From positions 213,473-277,472 of the forward strand of contig NZ_JAPMOU010000004.1 in assembly GCF_028858535.1 (NCBI RefSeq): DNA of 64,000 nucleotides. The letters run 5' to 3'. Both the position numbers and the translations under genes were made by a program. The DNA comes from Spartinivicinus poritis. GTDB lineage: Bacteria > Pseudomonadota > Gammaproteobacteria > Pseudomonadales > Zooshikellaceae. The notes beneath the pieces are model-generated. The model worked only from the letters and a program-made list of their open reading frames with translations, had not been told where the DNA came from and did not search any database. Below are positions 54,778 to 63,818 of the stretch, piece after piece; the first letter of the stretch is position 1; the number at the start of each line of letters is the position of its first letter.

Positions 54778-56285
54778 TAGTGTGCCTCCCCACTCAGGTT
54801 AGCACTAATGGATTGCTGGCTAGACTTAGCGACTTCTTCATCCTTACGTGGTAGCTTGCCTTTATGCAGGCGATGAAGCTCATCAATATATTGCTTGGTG
54901 GCTTTCAATGAACCAGATATATCTGGCAATGTTGGATTTAATTTTATCGCAGCTAATTGCTTCAATTGCTTATTAATAGCAGCAACTTTGGCACTCTCAT
55001 AAATAAAATATTCTTTCAGCCAATTTGCAGCCTTCTCTAAGCTATTACTATAAATTAGCTGGTTTTGTTGCAACAGTGCTAACTGAGCCTGCTCAAACAT
55101 CATCCGCAGATTTTGCCGTAAAAACAATTCTTCTTTAGGTGTTAGCAATACTTGTACAGGTTTATCTCGACTAATATTAATACGCAAATGATCGCTAAAA
55201 TTACTCCAGGTTTGTTTTAGTTTTGCAGAAACCTTATCAGAAAAGCCGGTATCTGTTTGTTCTGCTTTAGGCGGCTCCGATTGGTTTTTTTGATAATCCG
55301 AAACAGGCATCAAGGGAAGTTCCATTACCTGACTCACCAATGCACTGATCTGTAAGTATGTACCTTCTACATCAGTTTGTTCAACCGCTCTCACGGCAGC
55401 CAAGTCATTTGCTAACGCTTCTCTAACACTATACAAAGAGTAATTATCCAACCCTCTTAAAATAGCATCTGCACTAACTAAAATAGCTTCAACACCACGG
55501 ATATCACCTTCAGTTAATAACCGTTGATTAGCCAAACGTAACATGTATTCTACTTCTGCCAGCTGCCAGTCATCCCGGCTAGTGCCTTGCATTTGATTAA
55601 ATTGACGCCGCAAATTACTGATATTTTCGGCTACACCCAATACATCTTGCTTTAACTTTTGCTCTGTATTGCGTAGTTGTTGTCGTTGCTGGGTCAATTG
55701 AGTCGATACTTCATCAACCTCGCTGCTCATTTGTTGTCTTGCTGCACTCACTGATTCTGCAAGTTTTGACTCAACCTTAGCAGCTTCGGCCTGGCTCACT
55801 TCAACTGGGTTAAACGACTGTTTTTTATCCAAAAAGTAACGAACATCGTAATCGAGATAAGCAATCCCTCCGACACCAACCAATGCAGCCAGACTTATCA
55901 CCAGGGCTATTGGACCACTCCACCCCCGCTTGACCACTGCTGCAGGTGATTGAGTATTTGGCTCCAGGGTTTTACTACCCGTAGACTGAGCAGTTGAATT
56001 CGTTGACGCTTGCTCCACTCCTTGAGCTGATGTAGAAGAAGTTAGTGGTGTCAGAGGTTCCCGGGCAGCTTTCGTCTCAGGCTCTGTTTTGGTGGTTGCC
56101 TGATTTTTATTAGTAGTACTGTCGCCTTTACTTAACTCAGCTGGTGACTGCTCTTCAGTTACGGCTGAATTGCTTTCCTTTGTCTGAGATTGTTTTGACT
56201 GCTTTTTTTGCTTGGATAGCTGCTCTTTGGCATTGTCTGACGATTTTGCGTCAGTAGGTTTATTTCCATTTGTGTTGTTTGTCAT
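54777..56285 (-). CDS. hemX: HemX-type membrane protein
   Basis: A 502-residue HemX: a long N-terminal region of low complexity rich in Thr, Ser, Lys and Gln, one membrane helix (VKRGWSGPIALVISLAALVG region, about 130-145), then coiled-coil helices (ARQQMSSEVDEVSTQLTQQ, QLRNTEQKLKQDVLG) and a helical C-terminal domain with WQLAEVEYMLRLANQRLL. Often annotated as a uroporphyrinogen III methyltransferase, but it has no methyltransferase fold. It probably acts with HemY at the membrane. Its start overlaps a short upstream frame by ATGA. Confidence 0.85.
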   Translation of the reverse strand: MTNNTNGNKPTDAKSSDNAKEQLSKQKKQSKQSQTKESNSAVTEEQSPAELSKGDSTTNKNQATTKTEPETKAAREPLTPLTSSTSAQGVEQASTNSTAQSTGSKTLEPNTQSPAAVVKRGWSGPIALVISLAALVGVGGIAYLDYDVRYFLDKKQSFNPVEVSQAEAAKVESKLAESVSAARQQMSSEVDEVSTQLTQQRQQLRNTEQKLKQDVLGVAENISNLRRQFNQMQGTSRDDWQLAEVEYMLRLANQRLLTEGDIRGVEAILVSADAILRGLDNYSLYSVREALANDLAAVRAVEQTDVEGTYLQISALVSQVMELPLMPVSDYQKNQSEPPKAEQTDTGFSDKVSAKLKQTWSNFSDHLRINISRDKPVQVLLTPKEELFLRQNLRMMFEQAQLALLQQNQLIYSNSLEKAANWLKEYFIYESAKVAAINKQLKQLAAIKLNPTLPDISGSLKATKQYIDELHRLHKGKLPRKDEEVAKSSQQSISANLSGEAH

Positions 56286-56390
56286 TTATCTAGATACCAA
56301 ATGCTTTCAACTTGTAAATGTAAATTAACCTGGATGTTCCATAAAGCAATTGATTTTATGAAGCCCCCAGGTTCAGGATCTCTATTTTTT

Positions 56391-56479
56391 GTAACAATTT
56401 CTCTTGTAGCAAAGTCTCTTATAACTATGTCTCTTAAACTATGCTTCTGGTAACAATGTCTCATGTAACAATATAAGAA
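56391..56479. repeat. Tandem 15-nt repeats
   Basis: Consecutive units GTAACAATTTCTCTT (56391), GTAGCAAAGTCTCTT (56406), ATAACTATGTCTCTT (56421), a 14-nt unit (56436) and GTAACAATGTCTCAT (56450), followed by a partial copy. On the minus strand they encode a degenerate five-residue repeat in one frame. Confidence 0.7.
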
Positions 56480-56495
56480 ACTTAAACGCTTGTTG

Positions 56496-56541
56496 GGAGC
56501 ACCCGAGAAATAACTTGAAAAAGTTAATTCTCGGGTGCTCC
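56496..56541. terminator. 21-bp hairpin after hemD
   Basis: Left arm 56496-56516 and right arm 56521-56541 pair over 21 positions with one mismatch and a loop of 4 nt (GGAGCACCCGAGAA with TTCTCGGGTGCTCC at the ends). It stands 194 nt beyond the hemD stop on the minus strand. It could be a terminator or a mobile repeat. Confidence 0.6.
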
Positions 56542-56734
56542 TTAATCACAATTTAAAAATATCGCCTATGTAAGACTCTTGTAACCTAAATTAGTGCAGG
56601 CGATGAAGATTAGCCATACCACTCTGTAGGGTATCTCTAATAATTATGGCTACTTTATAATCATACTAGGGCCTATTGACGTTTGCCTAAAGATCGCTGT
56701 TGTGATTAAAAAGCTCAATCAAGACCAAAATGAA

Positions 56735-57457
56735 CTAAACCAGCACTTTTATCATCGCTTCTTCACTGGCGCCATTAGCATTAATCACTTGGCTAAAACC
56801 CAACTCTGCAGATAAATCAGCAACTCTGGCACTTGGTACAATTAGCTTTATCTCATTTCGCCACTGCTGGTCTAACAAGCTTGCCAGGCGGGTAACAATT
56901 TCACCACTGGTCGCTACAATGGTATCAGTCTGATGGCTAGCAAGCAGGTGTTGTACATCAGTTTTGTTATATTGTGCTGGCACACGCTGATAAAGCGGCA
57001 GCTCCGTTACCTGGGCTCCGCGCTGTTGCAACACTTGCTTTAATAAGTCTCGCCCACCTTTACCTTTCACTATCAGTATTTTATTTTCAGCCACCTGCTG
57101 CAACTGAGGGATTGTCAATAATGCTTCACTATCAACACCTGCTGAGCAACTCGCTTCAATGTCCCACTCAGCTAAAGTAATGGCAGTTTTGCTGCCAATG
57201 GCAAACCACTGAATTTCAATTGGCCACTGAGGCCAATATTGATCCATCAGCATCCCCAGACGTTTTGCACTATAAGGGCTAATGACAATCACCTGCTGAA
57301 ACAAATCCAAATTCAGAATTAGCTGCCTGATTTCAGCCGTTTCTGGTAAATCAGCTCGCTCCAGCATAGGTAACGCCCAAGCCTGTAGCCCTTGCTGCTG
57401 AAGACTAGCTACTAGTTTAGAGGCTTCAGGCTCTGGTCTGGTAATTAATATCGACAT
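56735..57457 (-). CDS. hemD: Uroporphyrinogen-III synthase
   Basis: A 240-residue HemD that closes and inverts ring D of hydroxymethylbilane to give uroporphyrinogen III. The family is poorly conserved. Recognisable blocks are ILITRPEPEASKLVASLQQQ, VIVISPYSAKRL, AIGSKTAITL and IVATSGEIVTRLASLL. It starts 5 nt after the hemC stop, so it is in the same transcript. It ends in a 450-nt structured gap before hemX. Confidence 0.92.
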   Translation of the reverse strand: MSILITRPEPEASKLVASLQQQGLQAWALPMLERADLPETAEIRQLILNLDLFQQVIVISPYSAKRLGMLMDQYWPQWPIEIQWFAIGSKTAITLAEWDIEASCSAGVDSEALLTIPQLQQVAENKILIVKGKGGRDLLKQVLQQRGAQVTELPLYQRVPAQYNKTDVQHLLASHQTDTIVATSGEIVTRLASLLDQQWRNEIKLIVPSARVADLSAELGFSQVINANGASEEAMIKVLV

Positions 57458-57462
57458 ATTTA

Positions 57463-58398
57463 CTAATAAAGTTTACTGAGGATGTCACCCGCTCCTTGGT
57501 TGAGCAGGTCTTCTGCCAGGTCTACACCAAGCTTTTCAGCTGTTTGCAGATCATCCACCCCTGAGACTTGCTGACTTTGCTGGCTGGTTATAAAGTGTGT
57601 GCCATCAGGCTCAGCTACCAAACCCCGCATTGTCAGTTGTTGATCTGACAATTGTGCAAAGCAAGCAATTGGCACTTGGCAACCTCCAGCCAACCGACGA
57701 TTCATTGCTCGTTCAGCACTGACACATAAGGCAGTTTCCGAATGATGTAAAGGCGTGATTAGCTTGATGATAGTATCATCAGTTGTACGACACTCAATAC
57801 CAACTGCCCCCTGCCCACCTGCCGGCAGACTTTGTTCTGGGCTAATAAAGCTACTGATTCGGCTAGCAAACTCTAAACGCTTCAGGCCCGCAGCCGCTAA
57901 AATAATAGCATCATATTGACCATCATCGAGTTTGGCGAGCCGGGTATTAACATTGCCACGTAAAAACTGGATAGTTAAGTCTGGTCGGAGCTTGAGTATT
58001 TGTGATTGGCGACGCAGACTGGAAGTGCCGACGACAGCACCTTCTGGCAGCTCTTCAAGCGTTGTATATTGATTGGAAACAAAAGCATCGCGAGGGTCTT
58101 CACGTTCACAAATAACAGGTAAAGACAGCCCTTCAGGAAACTCCATAGGGACATCTTTCATTGAGTGCACAGCAATATCAGCCTCATTGGCTAACAAGGC
58201 ATTTTCCAGCTCTTTTACAAACAAGCCTTTACCACCTATCTTAGCCAGAGGTGAGTCTAAAAGCTGATCGCCTCGACTGGTCATTGGCACTAACTCAACT
58301 GTTAAGTTGCTATGATGGGAAAGTAATTGCTGCTTGACAAAATTAGCCTGCCATAAGGCTAAAGCACTTTTACGGGTTGCTATGCGTAACGTTTTCAC
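57463..58398 (-). CDS. hemC: Hydroxymethylbilane synthase (porphobilinogen deaminase)
   Basis: A 311-residue HemC that links four porphobilinogens into hydroxymethylbilane on a dipyrromethane cofactor. The cofactor Cys lies in [15 protein letters not shown]. Other motifs are [42 protein letters not shown] and [11 protein letters not shown]. The ATG at 58398 is followed by a consensus start. It heads the hemCD unit, 293 nt downstream of algR. Confidence 0.96.
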   Translation of the reverse strand: MKTLRIATRKSALALWQANFVKQQLLSHHSNLTVELVPMTSRGDQLLDSPLAKIGGKGLFVKELENALLANEADIAVHSMKDVPMEFPEGLSLPVICEREDPRDAFVSNQYTTLEELPEGAVVGTSSLRRQSQILKLRPDLTIQFLRGNVNTRLAKLDDGQYDAIILAAAGLKRLEFASRISSFISPEQSLPAGGQGAVGIECRTTDDTIIKLITPLHHSETALCVSAERAMNRRLAGGCQVPIACFAQLSDQQLTMRGLVAEPDGTHFITSQQSQQVSGVDDLQTAEKLGVDLAEDLLNQGAGDILSKLY

Positions 58399-58495
58399 AT
58401 CTAAATCCGGCTACAAACGAGTAAATTCTAATGCTTATGATAAGTGAGCAAACCTAATTTAGCATCTATACCATTCACTAGATGTAAATACTGGT

Positions 58496-58580
58496 ATGTA
58501 CTCACAGCGAAGGGTTTTTAGGCGAGGCCACCGAGCGATGAAGCCCCAGGAGTTTAGTAAACTAAATGACTGGGGTGAAG
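58496..58580 (+). repeat. Structured repeat-like element before hemC
   Basis: A GC-richer stretch in the algR/hemC gap with a hairpin: CCCCAG (58544-58549) pairs with CTGGGG (58570-58575), and AGTTTA/TAAACT (58551-58556 with 58558-58563) lies inside. The strings GGCGAGGCCACCGAGCG and GACTGGGGTGAAG flank it. Composition and organisation differ from the neighbouring AT-rich DNA, as expected of a dispersed repeat. An ORF (58496-58768) that covers it runs into algR and is not called. Confidence 0.5.
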
Positions 58581-58690
58581 ACAATTTATTGCTCCTGCAT
58601 AAACTGCATTCACACCATCCTTGGCGCTTAGTGATGGTAACAAAGCTTAAAAATCATTCGCAAAGAGTATACTATTGCCAGATTCATTGG

Positions 58691-59434
58691 CTAAAGTGTT
58701 TGCAGCAATTTACGCAGCCCGGCTACATGTCGTCGGCTAATTTGCAGTGGCTCAGCAACTCCTTTTAAGCGCACTTCATAACCACCTTCATCGTTTCGAG
58801 TCATTCCTTCAATGGCATTTTTTGCCACTAGTGCATTACGATGAATTCTAACAAAAGCTCCTTCAAACTCCCTTTCAAGCTCTTTTAGCGTTTCATCAAT
58901 AAGCACTTCTCCTTTTGCATGTTTTACTGTTACGTATTTATTATCAGCAATAAAATAGTGCACTTCGTTGAGGGGGATTAGCTCCACTCCTTTATAAGTT
59001 TTAGCGCTGATATGACTTCGCTTTTCTGACTGTTCACCTGGTCGAAACTGGTTAATCGCATTTAATTGAGAGCGATTAGTTTTTTTCGCATTATTCAAGG
59101 CTTGTTCAAGTGCACTTTGCTTGACCGGTTTTAGCAGATAGCCTACCGCCTGAACTTCAAATGCATCTAAGGCATACTCGCCATAAGCCGTACAAAAAAT
59201 AACAGCAGGGGGGCATTCCATTTCACATAAATGTCGCGCGGCTTCCAAGCCACTCATATTGGGCATACGAATATCCATCAGCACTACATCAGGGTTGAGC
59301 AACTGGGCAAGTTCCACCGCTTCCACACCATTACGCCCTTCCTCTTCCAGTGGGCTATAGCCTTCAACCTGCTCCAGCATACGTCTTAGTCGATCTCGAG
59401 CAAGTGGCTCATCATCCACGATCAATACTTTCAT
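58691..59434 (-). CDS. algR: AlgR-like LytTR response regulator
   Basis: A 247-residue regulator: receiver with VDDEP and D54 in VLMDIRMPNMSG, and a C-terminal LytTR DNA-binding domain (LNEVHYFIADNKYVTVKHA, FVRIHRNALVAKNAIEGM). In Pseudomonas AlgR controls alginate, twitching motility and other surface traits. The gene position, between hemC and algZ, is conserved. Residue-level matches are good but the regulated genes in this organism are unknown. Confidence 0.92.
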   Translation of the reverse strand: MKVLIVDDEPLARDRLRRMLEQVEGYSPLEEEGRNGVEAVELAQLLNPDVVLMDIRMPNMSGLEAARHLCEMECPPAVIFCTAYGEYALDAFEVQAVGYLLKPVKQSALEQALNNAKKTNRSQLNAINQFRPGEQSEKRSHISAKTYKGVELIPLNEVHYFIADNKYVTVKHAKGEVLIDETLKELEREFEGAFVRIHRNALVAKNAIEGMTRNDEGGYEVRLKGVAEPLQISRRHVAGLRKLLQTL

Positions 59435-59442
59435 TACACCCT

Positions 59443-60531
59443 CTAAATGTCTGCTTGATCACTAGTGCTACATGGATAACTTAACTGGGTTACAAAGCCT
59501 GCCTCTTTTTGTTGGACGGATAATGACGCTTGCTTTCCATAAAGCGCCTGAAGTCGAGCAGCTATATTTTGGATCGCCATTTGGTTGCCACTTTTTGGCT
59601 CAGCAATATAAGCAGCATCAACTGGGTTATGAATACTAATCGTCAGCTGCTGGTTATCATATTGCCCCTCAATGCTGATCGTTCCTCCTTCAGCTAACGG
59701 CTGAATGCCATGATATACCGCATTCTCTAACAGTGGTTGCAAAGTGAGAGGAGGAATCGGCAAGCTATCTGGCACCTCCTCCAGATTCCAGTTCACCTGA
59801 AGTCGTTCACCTAAACGATGCTTCTCTATACGTAAGTATTGCTTACAAATCTCTAACTCGTCAGCCAAAGTGACTTTGGCCGCAACCTCATCCAAGCAAG
59901 CACGAAATAACGCCGCCAAATCTTCAACCGCTTGCTCTGCTTTTTCTGGTGACACCTGAATTAAGCTAGCAATACTGTTCATACTATTGAAAAGAAAGTG
60001 AGGGTGAATTCTAGCCTGTAGGGCTTGCAGTCGAGATCGAAGTTCAGCTTGTTCCTGCTTGCGCAACTGTTGTTGAACATAAAAATAACGAAGCAATAAG
60101 CTGGTAATAATCAGCGCAACCAGCAGATTTTTTGAAATATGCCAAGTATCTAGCTGCAGCCAGAATGAATCCCAATCTAAAGGGTAAATCACCCACTCAG
60201 CCGCCAGTGAAAAGACTAAAGTGACAAGTAAAACTACGCTATAACAGGCAGCTAGAGCATGTCCAAGCTGAGCCCCTAAAATCAGTGGTCTGATCCGACA
60301 TAGGCAGCCAGCACTTACCAATACTACCCATTGAACAAAGAATGAGGTTAATGCCAGATGATTCCAATCAAAACCCATAGAGCTAGGAAGCGCTAAGACT
60401 AAAATCAGTACAAATAACTCAGCCAATACCACCAGCATAAATACTGCTCTAGTAGTACAAAGATCGGGTAAAAAAAACTCTTGATCCAGCCAATCGCCAG
60501 CTTCGAATGGTTTCACGACACTATCCGTCAA
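59443..60531 (-). CDS. algZ: AlgZ/FimS-like sensor histidine kinase
   Basis: A 362-residue LytS-type kinase. Membrane helices occupy roughly residues 28-150, followed by the His-kinase domain with phospho-acceptor H178 in ARIHPHFLFNSMNSIASL and an ATPase domain with ENAVYHGIQP (N box). The family lacks a classical DHp box. It is the partner of AlgR, encoded 8 nt downstream. The gene order algZ-algR-hemC-hemD is as in Pseudomonas, while argH is pushed away by an inserted gene. Confidence 0.9.
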   Translation of the reverse strand: MTDSVVKPFEAGDWLDQEFFLPDLCTTRAVFMLVVLAELFVLILVLALPSSMGFDWNHLALTSFFVQWVVLVSAGCLCRIRPLILGAQLGHALAACYSVVLLVTLVFSLAAEWVIYPLDWDSFWLQLDTWHISKNLLVALIITSLLLRYFYVQQQLRKQEQAELRSRLQALQARIHPHFLFNSMNSIASLIQVSPEKAEQAVEDLAALFRACLDEVAAKVTLADELEICKQYLRIEKHRLGERLQVNWNLEEVPDSLPIPPLTLQPLLENAVYHGIQPLAEGGTISIEGQYDNQQLTISIHNPVDAAYIAEPKSGNQMAIQNIAARLQALYGKQASLSVQQKEAGFVTQLSYPCSTSDQADI

Positions 60532-60669
60532 TGGTTTTATATATTATTTTTAACACGTATAAAAATACTCACAAGGATAGCGGAGAAATACGAACTTTTT
60601 CTTGTCAATTGTGTGAATTAAGTCGCCAACAATAGCTAAAGAGAGAGGAACAGACTTAAAAGTAACAAA

Positions 60670-60704
60670 AATGAATGGAGCAATGGACTATCACTCCACT
60701 CATT
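60670..60704. terminator. Hairpin after the 412-residue orphan gene
   Basis: AATGAATGGAG (60670-60680) pairs with CTCCACTCATT (60694-60704), one G-T pair, loop 13 nt. It lies 55 nt beyond the stop of the minus-strand orphan gene. A GC-rich run at 60710-60737 follows it. Confidence 0.45.
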
Positions 60705-60758
60705 CGCGACACCCTCAGAGAGGGGCAGGATGAAGGGATAATTAGTTTAAAACCAACG

Positions 60759-61997
60759 TTATGCTTCTAAGTAGCTCTTTTTAATTCCAATACCCTTAAG
60801 CGCAGAAAGCTCAGCCTTAGTAAGAGAGTTAATATCACTAATATATTTAGACTCAGACAAGGCAATAGGCGTCTCTTTGTCTAGCTGCCGTGCTGTTACT
60901 TCAGCTAGCTTTTCCAATGTAGTTGTCAGCTTTGTAGGCAACGAGATAAGTACCTTACCTGCTTGGGTTTCCATTAACTCATCAGATAGACTCAACTTCT
61001 CTGTAGCAAAGTCAAAAACACCACGCCACTGAGTACTGTCTTGCCCCGTTGTCTTTTGGAATGCTGCGCTTATTATCGCTCGTGGTAGTTGACTGACCTG
61101 TTGCTCCAACTCACTAGCTATGAATTGATTGCGCTTAACCGCATCAAATTGATCTTCTGGGTTTTCTTTATTTTTCTCAGCCCACAACTTGTCCGTATTA
61201 TCAATAAAATGCTTCAATGTTGTTGCTATAATACCAAGATTAGATTGCTTGTATGACAGTTCATTACCTAATAATTGAATAGGGCTTGAAACGGCGAGCT
61301 TCCTTAACCACTGTAAATCTGCTGCCGTTTTTACTTGCCCTTTAATATCATAAAAAGACAGCTGACTTTCAAAAAACTTATTCGCTAAAGCTTGTTGCTG
61401 TTCAGGCGAAAGCGTCAGTTTATGTTTTTGTTTCACGGTAGAGCTTAAATAGCTTGTTGCATCTAGCAGAGCCTTTGACTTGTCATCAGAGACCGAACGA
61501 CCATAAAACCCTGTAGCCTGATCTAAGTTGATTGTTTTACCGGTAGAGGAATCTTCTATAACAGCTGATTCATATTGACTTTCAAGCGTCTGAATCTTCA
61601 ACTCTTGGTCCAAAGCCTCAACCTCTACATCTAGCTTGGCCATCTCTTGATCAAACTTTTGTTTTAGCACCTCTGGGCTATCGTTCTTAGCCTGTAGTAT
61701 TGGTGATCCTATGCTAATACTCGAAGCTTTACTTTCAGGGGATTGCGTTCGATTAAAAAGTGCTACAATTGTCTCAGGCACTTGCTTAATATTGCTAAAT
61801 GCTTTTGCAAGCTTCTGTTCTACTGTCTGAAGTGGTTGCTTAATCCAGCTTTGATAGAGGCTTTTAGCTGAGTCACTAGCCTTCTCAAACTTAAATGTTC
61901 TGCCACTCGCACTCCCTTCTGATAACTTCACTTCCTCGACTGGGTTTAGTTTAGGCGTTCCAATATCAGGAACCCCATTAGTACTCATATAAATCAT
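60759..61997 (-). CDS. Large helical protein, unknown function
   Basis: A 412-residue protein I do not recognise. It has TAGGAG about 8 nt before the ATG at 61997, a clear start. There is no signal peptide or membrane span. The sequence is Lys/Gln/Ser-rich and mostly helical, with a coiled-coil-like stretch (VLKQKFDQEMAKLDVEVEALDQELKIQ) at about 110-135. The N-terminus is Pro/Gly-rich and unstructured-looking. The lack of export signal and the helical, Lys-rich make-up would also fit a type III or other secreted effector, but this is speculation. It separates algZ from argH, which are neighbours in Pseudomonas. Confidence 0.7.
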   Translation of the reverse strand: MIYMSTNGVPDIGTPKLNPVEEVKLSEGSASGRTFKFEKASDSAKSLYQSWIKQPLQTVEQKLAKAFSNIKQVPETIVALFNRTQSPESKASSISIGSPILQAKNDSPEVLKQKFDQEMAKLDVEVEALDQELKIQTLESQYESAVIEDSSTGKTINLDQATGFYGRSVSDDKSKALLDATSYLSSTVKQKHKLTLSPEQQQALANKFFESQLSFYDIKGQVKTAADLQWLRKLAVSSPIQLLGNELSYKQSNLGIIATTLKHFIDNTDKLWAEKNKENPEDQFDAVKRNQFIASELEQQVSQLPRAIISAAFQKTTGQDSTQWRGVFDFATEKLSLSDELMETQAGKVLISLPTKLTTTLEKLAEVTARQLDKETPIALSESKYISDINSLTKAELSALKGIGIKKSYLEA

Positions 61998-62326
61998 GGA
62001 TATCTCCTAACTGTCCTAACAGTTAATCGTTAATATAAAAAGACAGCAGTAATATGGTACACGTGACAATTAAGTGGCTACTTATCAACAAGGCGTAACT
62101 TTTTAGCTTGGAGTAACTTTAAGGCAGTTGCTTTTCGACAGGCCACCAACATGCCTTCAAACCAACGCCTTGGTTGCGAATTTACCGGAAGACCAGAGAC
62201 AGCAAACAATTATTAGAGGTGCCCTTTAGATACATATTGACACAACTACCTATGGCATGATGACTAACTGATAGTTGTATAATCTATTTTCACCAGCGAG
62301 CTTTAATCGGGAATCGGGGATAACCA
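61998..62326. other. Promoter region of argH and the orphan gene
   Basis: About 330 nt between divergent genes. TATAAT at 62278-62283 stands 44 nt before the argH ATG and is a good -10 candidate, with no good -35 at 17 nt. TTGACA at 62237-62242 is too far from it. The fragment TTATTAGAGGTG (62208-62219) resembles an arm of the hairpin at 53204-53235. Confidence 0.4.
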
Positions 62327-63730
62327 ATGTCGGATAAATCAATAAATCAAGCCAACCAACAATGGGGGGGACGCTTCTCAGAGCCAACAGATCAATTTGT
62401 GGCCAAGTTTACTGCCTCAATTGATTTTGACCAGCGACTTTATCGACAGGATATTAACGGCTCCCTAGCCCATGCCGCCATGTTAAATAAAGTTGGCATT
62501 TTAACTGATCAGGAATTATCTGATATTCAACAAGGCTTGCAGGATATTCAAGCAGCCATTGAAGCAGGTGAGCTTGAGTGGTCTGTGGCCTTGGAAGATA
62601 TTCATATGAATATTGAAGCACGCCTGACCGACCGCATTGGTATTACTGGTAAAAAGCTCCACACAGGCCGATCACGTAATGATCAAATCGCTACTGATAT
62701 ACGATTGTATTTGCGTGATGAAATTGACCTCATTTGTGAAGAGGTCAATCGGCTACAGCAAAACCTAGCCAGTCTGGCAGAGCAAGAAGCTGATACTATC
62801 ATGCCTGGTTTTACTCATTTGCAAACCGCTCAACCCGTTACCTTCGGCCATCACCTAATGGCTTGGTTTGAAATGCTTAGCCGAGACTATGATCGACTGC
62901 AAGACTGCCGCAAGCGGGTGAATATCTCTCCTCTAGGGGCTGCAGCCTTAGCTGGTACCACCTACCCAATTGATCGCGAATTTACTGCTCAACAATTAGG
63001 CTTTAGTAAGCCCAGCGAAAACTCACTTGACTCTGTTAGCGATCGGGATTTTGCCATTGAGTTTTGTTCAGCAGCCAGCTTAGTTATGACTCATCTGTCG
63101 CGTATTTCTGAAGAGTTAATCCTCTGGACATCAGCTCAATTTAATTTTATTGAATTACCTGATAGGTTTTGTACTGGCTCCTCTATCATGCCGCAAAAGA
63201 AAAACCCCGATGTACCAGAGCTGGTTAGAGGCAAAACCGGGCGTATCACCGGCCATTTAATTTCATTACTGACTTTAATGAAATCTCAACCCCTGGCTTA
63301 CAACAAAGACAATCAAGAAGATAAAGAGCCTTTATTTGATACCGTGGATAATCTGAAGGGCTGTCTGCGAGCTTATGCTGATATGGTACCAGCAATAAAA
63401 GCCAATAAACAAAGTATGTATGAAGCAGCCAAACGCGGTTTTTCCACTGCCACTGATTTAGCTGATTATTTAGTTAAAAAACAGATGCCATTTCGTGATG
63501 CTCATGAAGTTGTGGGTAAAGCTGTGGCTTATGGCATTGCCCAAAATAAAGACCTTTCTGAAATGAGTTTGGAAGAGCTACAACAGTTTTCCAGTACAAT
63601 TGAGCAGGATGTATTTGATGTACTCACCCTGGAAGGCTCAGTGAATGCGAGAAACCATATTGGTGGCACAGCGCCTGCTCAAGTTAAAGCAGCGATTGAA
63701 AGGGCTAGAGAATTACTAGCGTCAAGATAA
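62327..63730 (+). CDS. argH: Argininosuccinate lyase
   Basis: A 467-residue ArgH that splits argininosuccinate into arginine and fumarate, the last step of arginine synthesis. It begins with [20 protein letters not shown]. It has [19 protein letters not shown], the catalytic His in [20 protein letters not shown], and the superfamily signature with catalytic Ser [15 protein letters not shown]. The gene is complete, with a terminator at 63762-63792. Confidence 0.97.
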   Translation: MSDKSINQANQQWGGRFSEPTDQFVAKFTASIDFDQRLYRQDINGSLAHAAMLNKVGILTDQELSDIQQGLQDIQAAIEAGELEWSVALEDIHMNIEARLTDRIGITGKKLHTGRSRNDQIATDIRLYLRDEIDLICEEVNRLQQNLASLAEQEADTIMPGFTHLQTAQPVTFGHHLMAWFEMLSRDYDRLQDCRKRVNISPLGAAALAGTTYPIDREFTAQQLGFSKPSENSLDSVSDRDFAIEFCSAASLVMTHLSRISEELILWTSAQFNFIELPDRFCTGSSIMPQKKNPDVPELVRGKTGRITGHLISLLTLMKSQPLAYNKDNQEDKEPLFDTVDNLKGCLRAYADMVPAIKANKQSMYEAAKRGFSTATDLADYLVKKQMPFRDAHEVVGKAVAYGIAQNKDLSEMSLEELQQFSSTIEQDVFDVLTLEGSVNARNHIGGTAPAQVKAAIERARELLASR

Positions 63731-63761
63731 AAAAGGACACAGCTAAAATAAAACAACCAAT

Positions 63762-63792
63762 AAAAAAGGGTATACAATGTATACCCTTTTTT
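63762..63792. terminator. Bidirectional terminator between argH and the PEP-CTERM gene
   Basis: AAAAAAGGGTATAC and GTATACCCTTTTTT pair perfectly over 14 bp with an AAT loop. It sits between convergent genes and can stop both. Confidence 0.92.
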
Positions 63793-63818
63793 TGATTTTA
63801 CTGTAATGAGTAAAAAAA

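Larger units (their letters stand above)
56286..56734. other. Structured gap between hemD and hemX
   Basis: About 450 nt separate hemD from hemX. It contains five to six imperfect 15-nt tandem repeats (56391-56470), a 21-bp hairpin (56496-56541) and an open frame (56282-56464, minus) that ends in ATGA at the hemX start. hemX may therefore have its own promoter here. Confidence 0.5.

Noticed and set aside
56282-56464. 60-codon frame as a normal gene
   Set aside because: Its coding pattern is explained by the 15-nt tandem repeat and no ribosome site is seen. Recorded only as a possible leader.
58496-58768. 90-codon frame overlapping the end of algR
   Set aside because: It covers the repeat-like element and runs antisense into algR. 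No start signal supports it.
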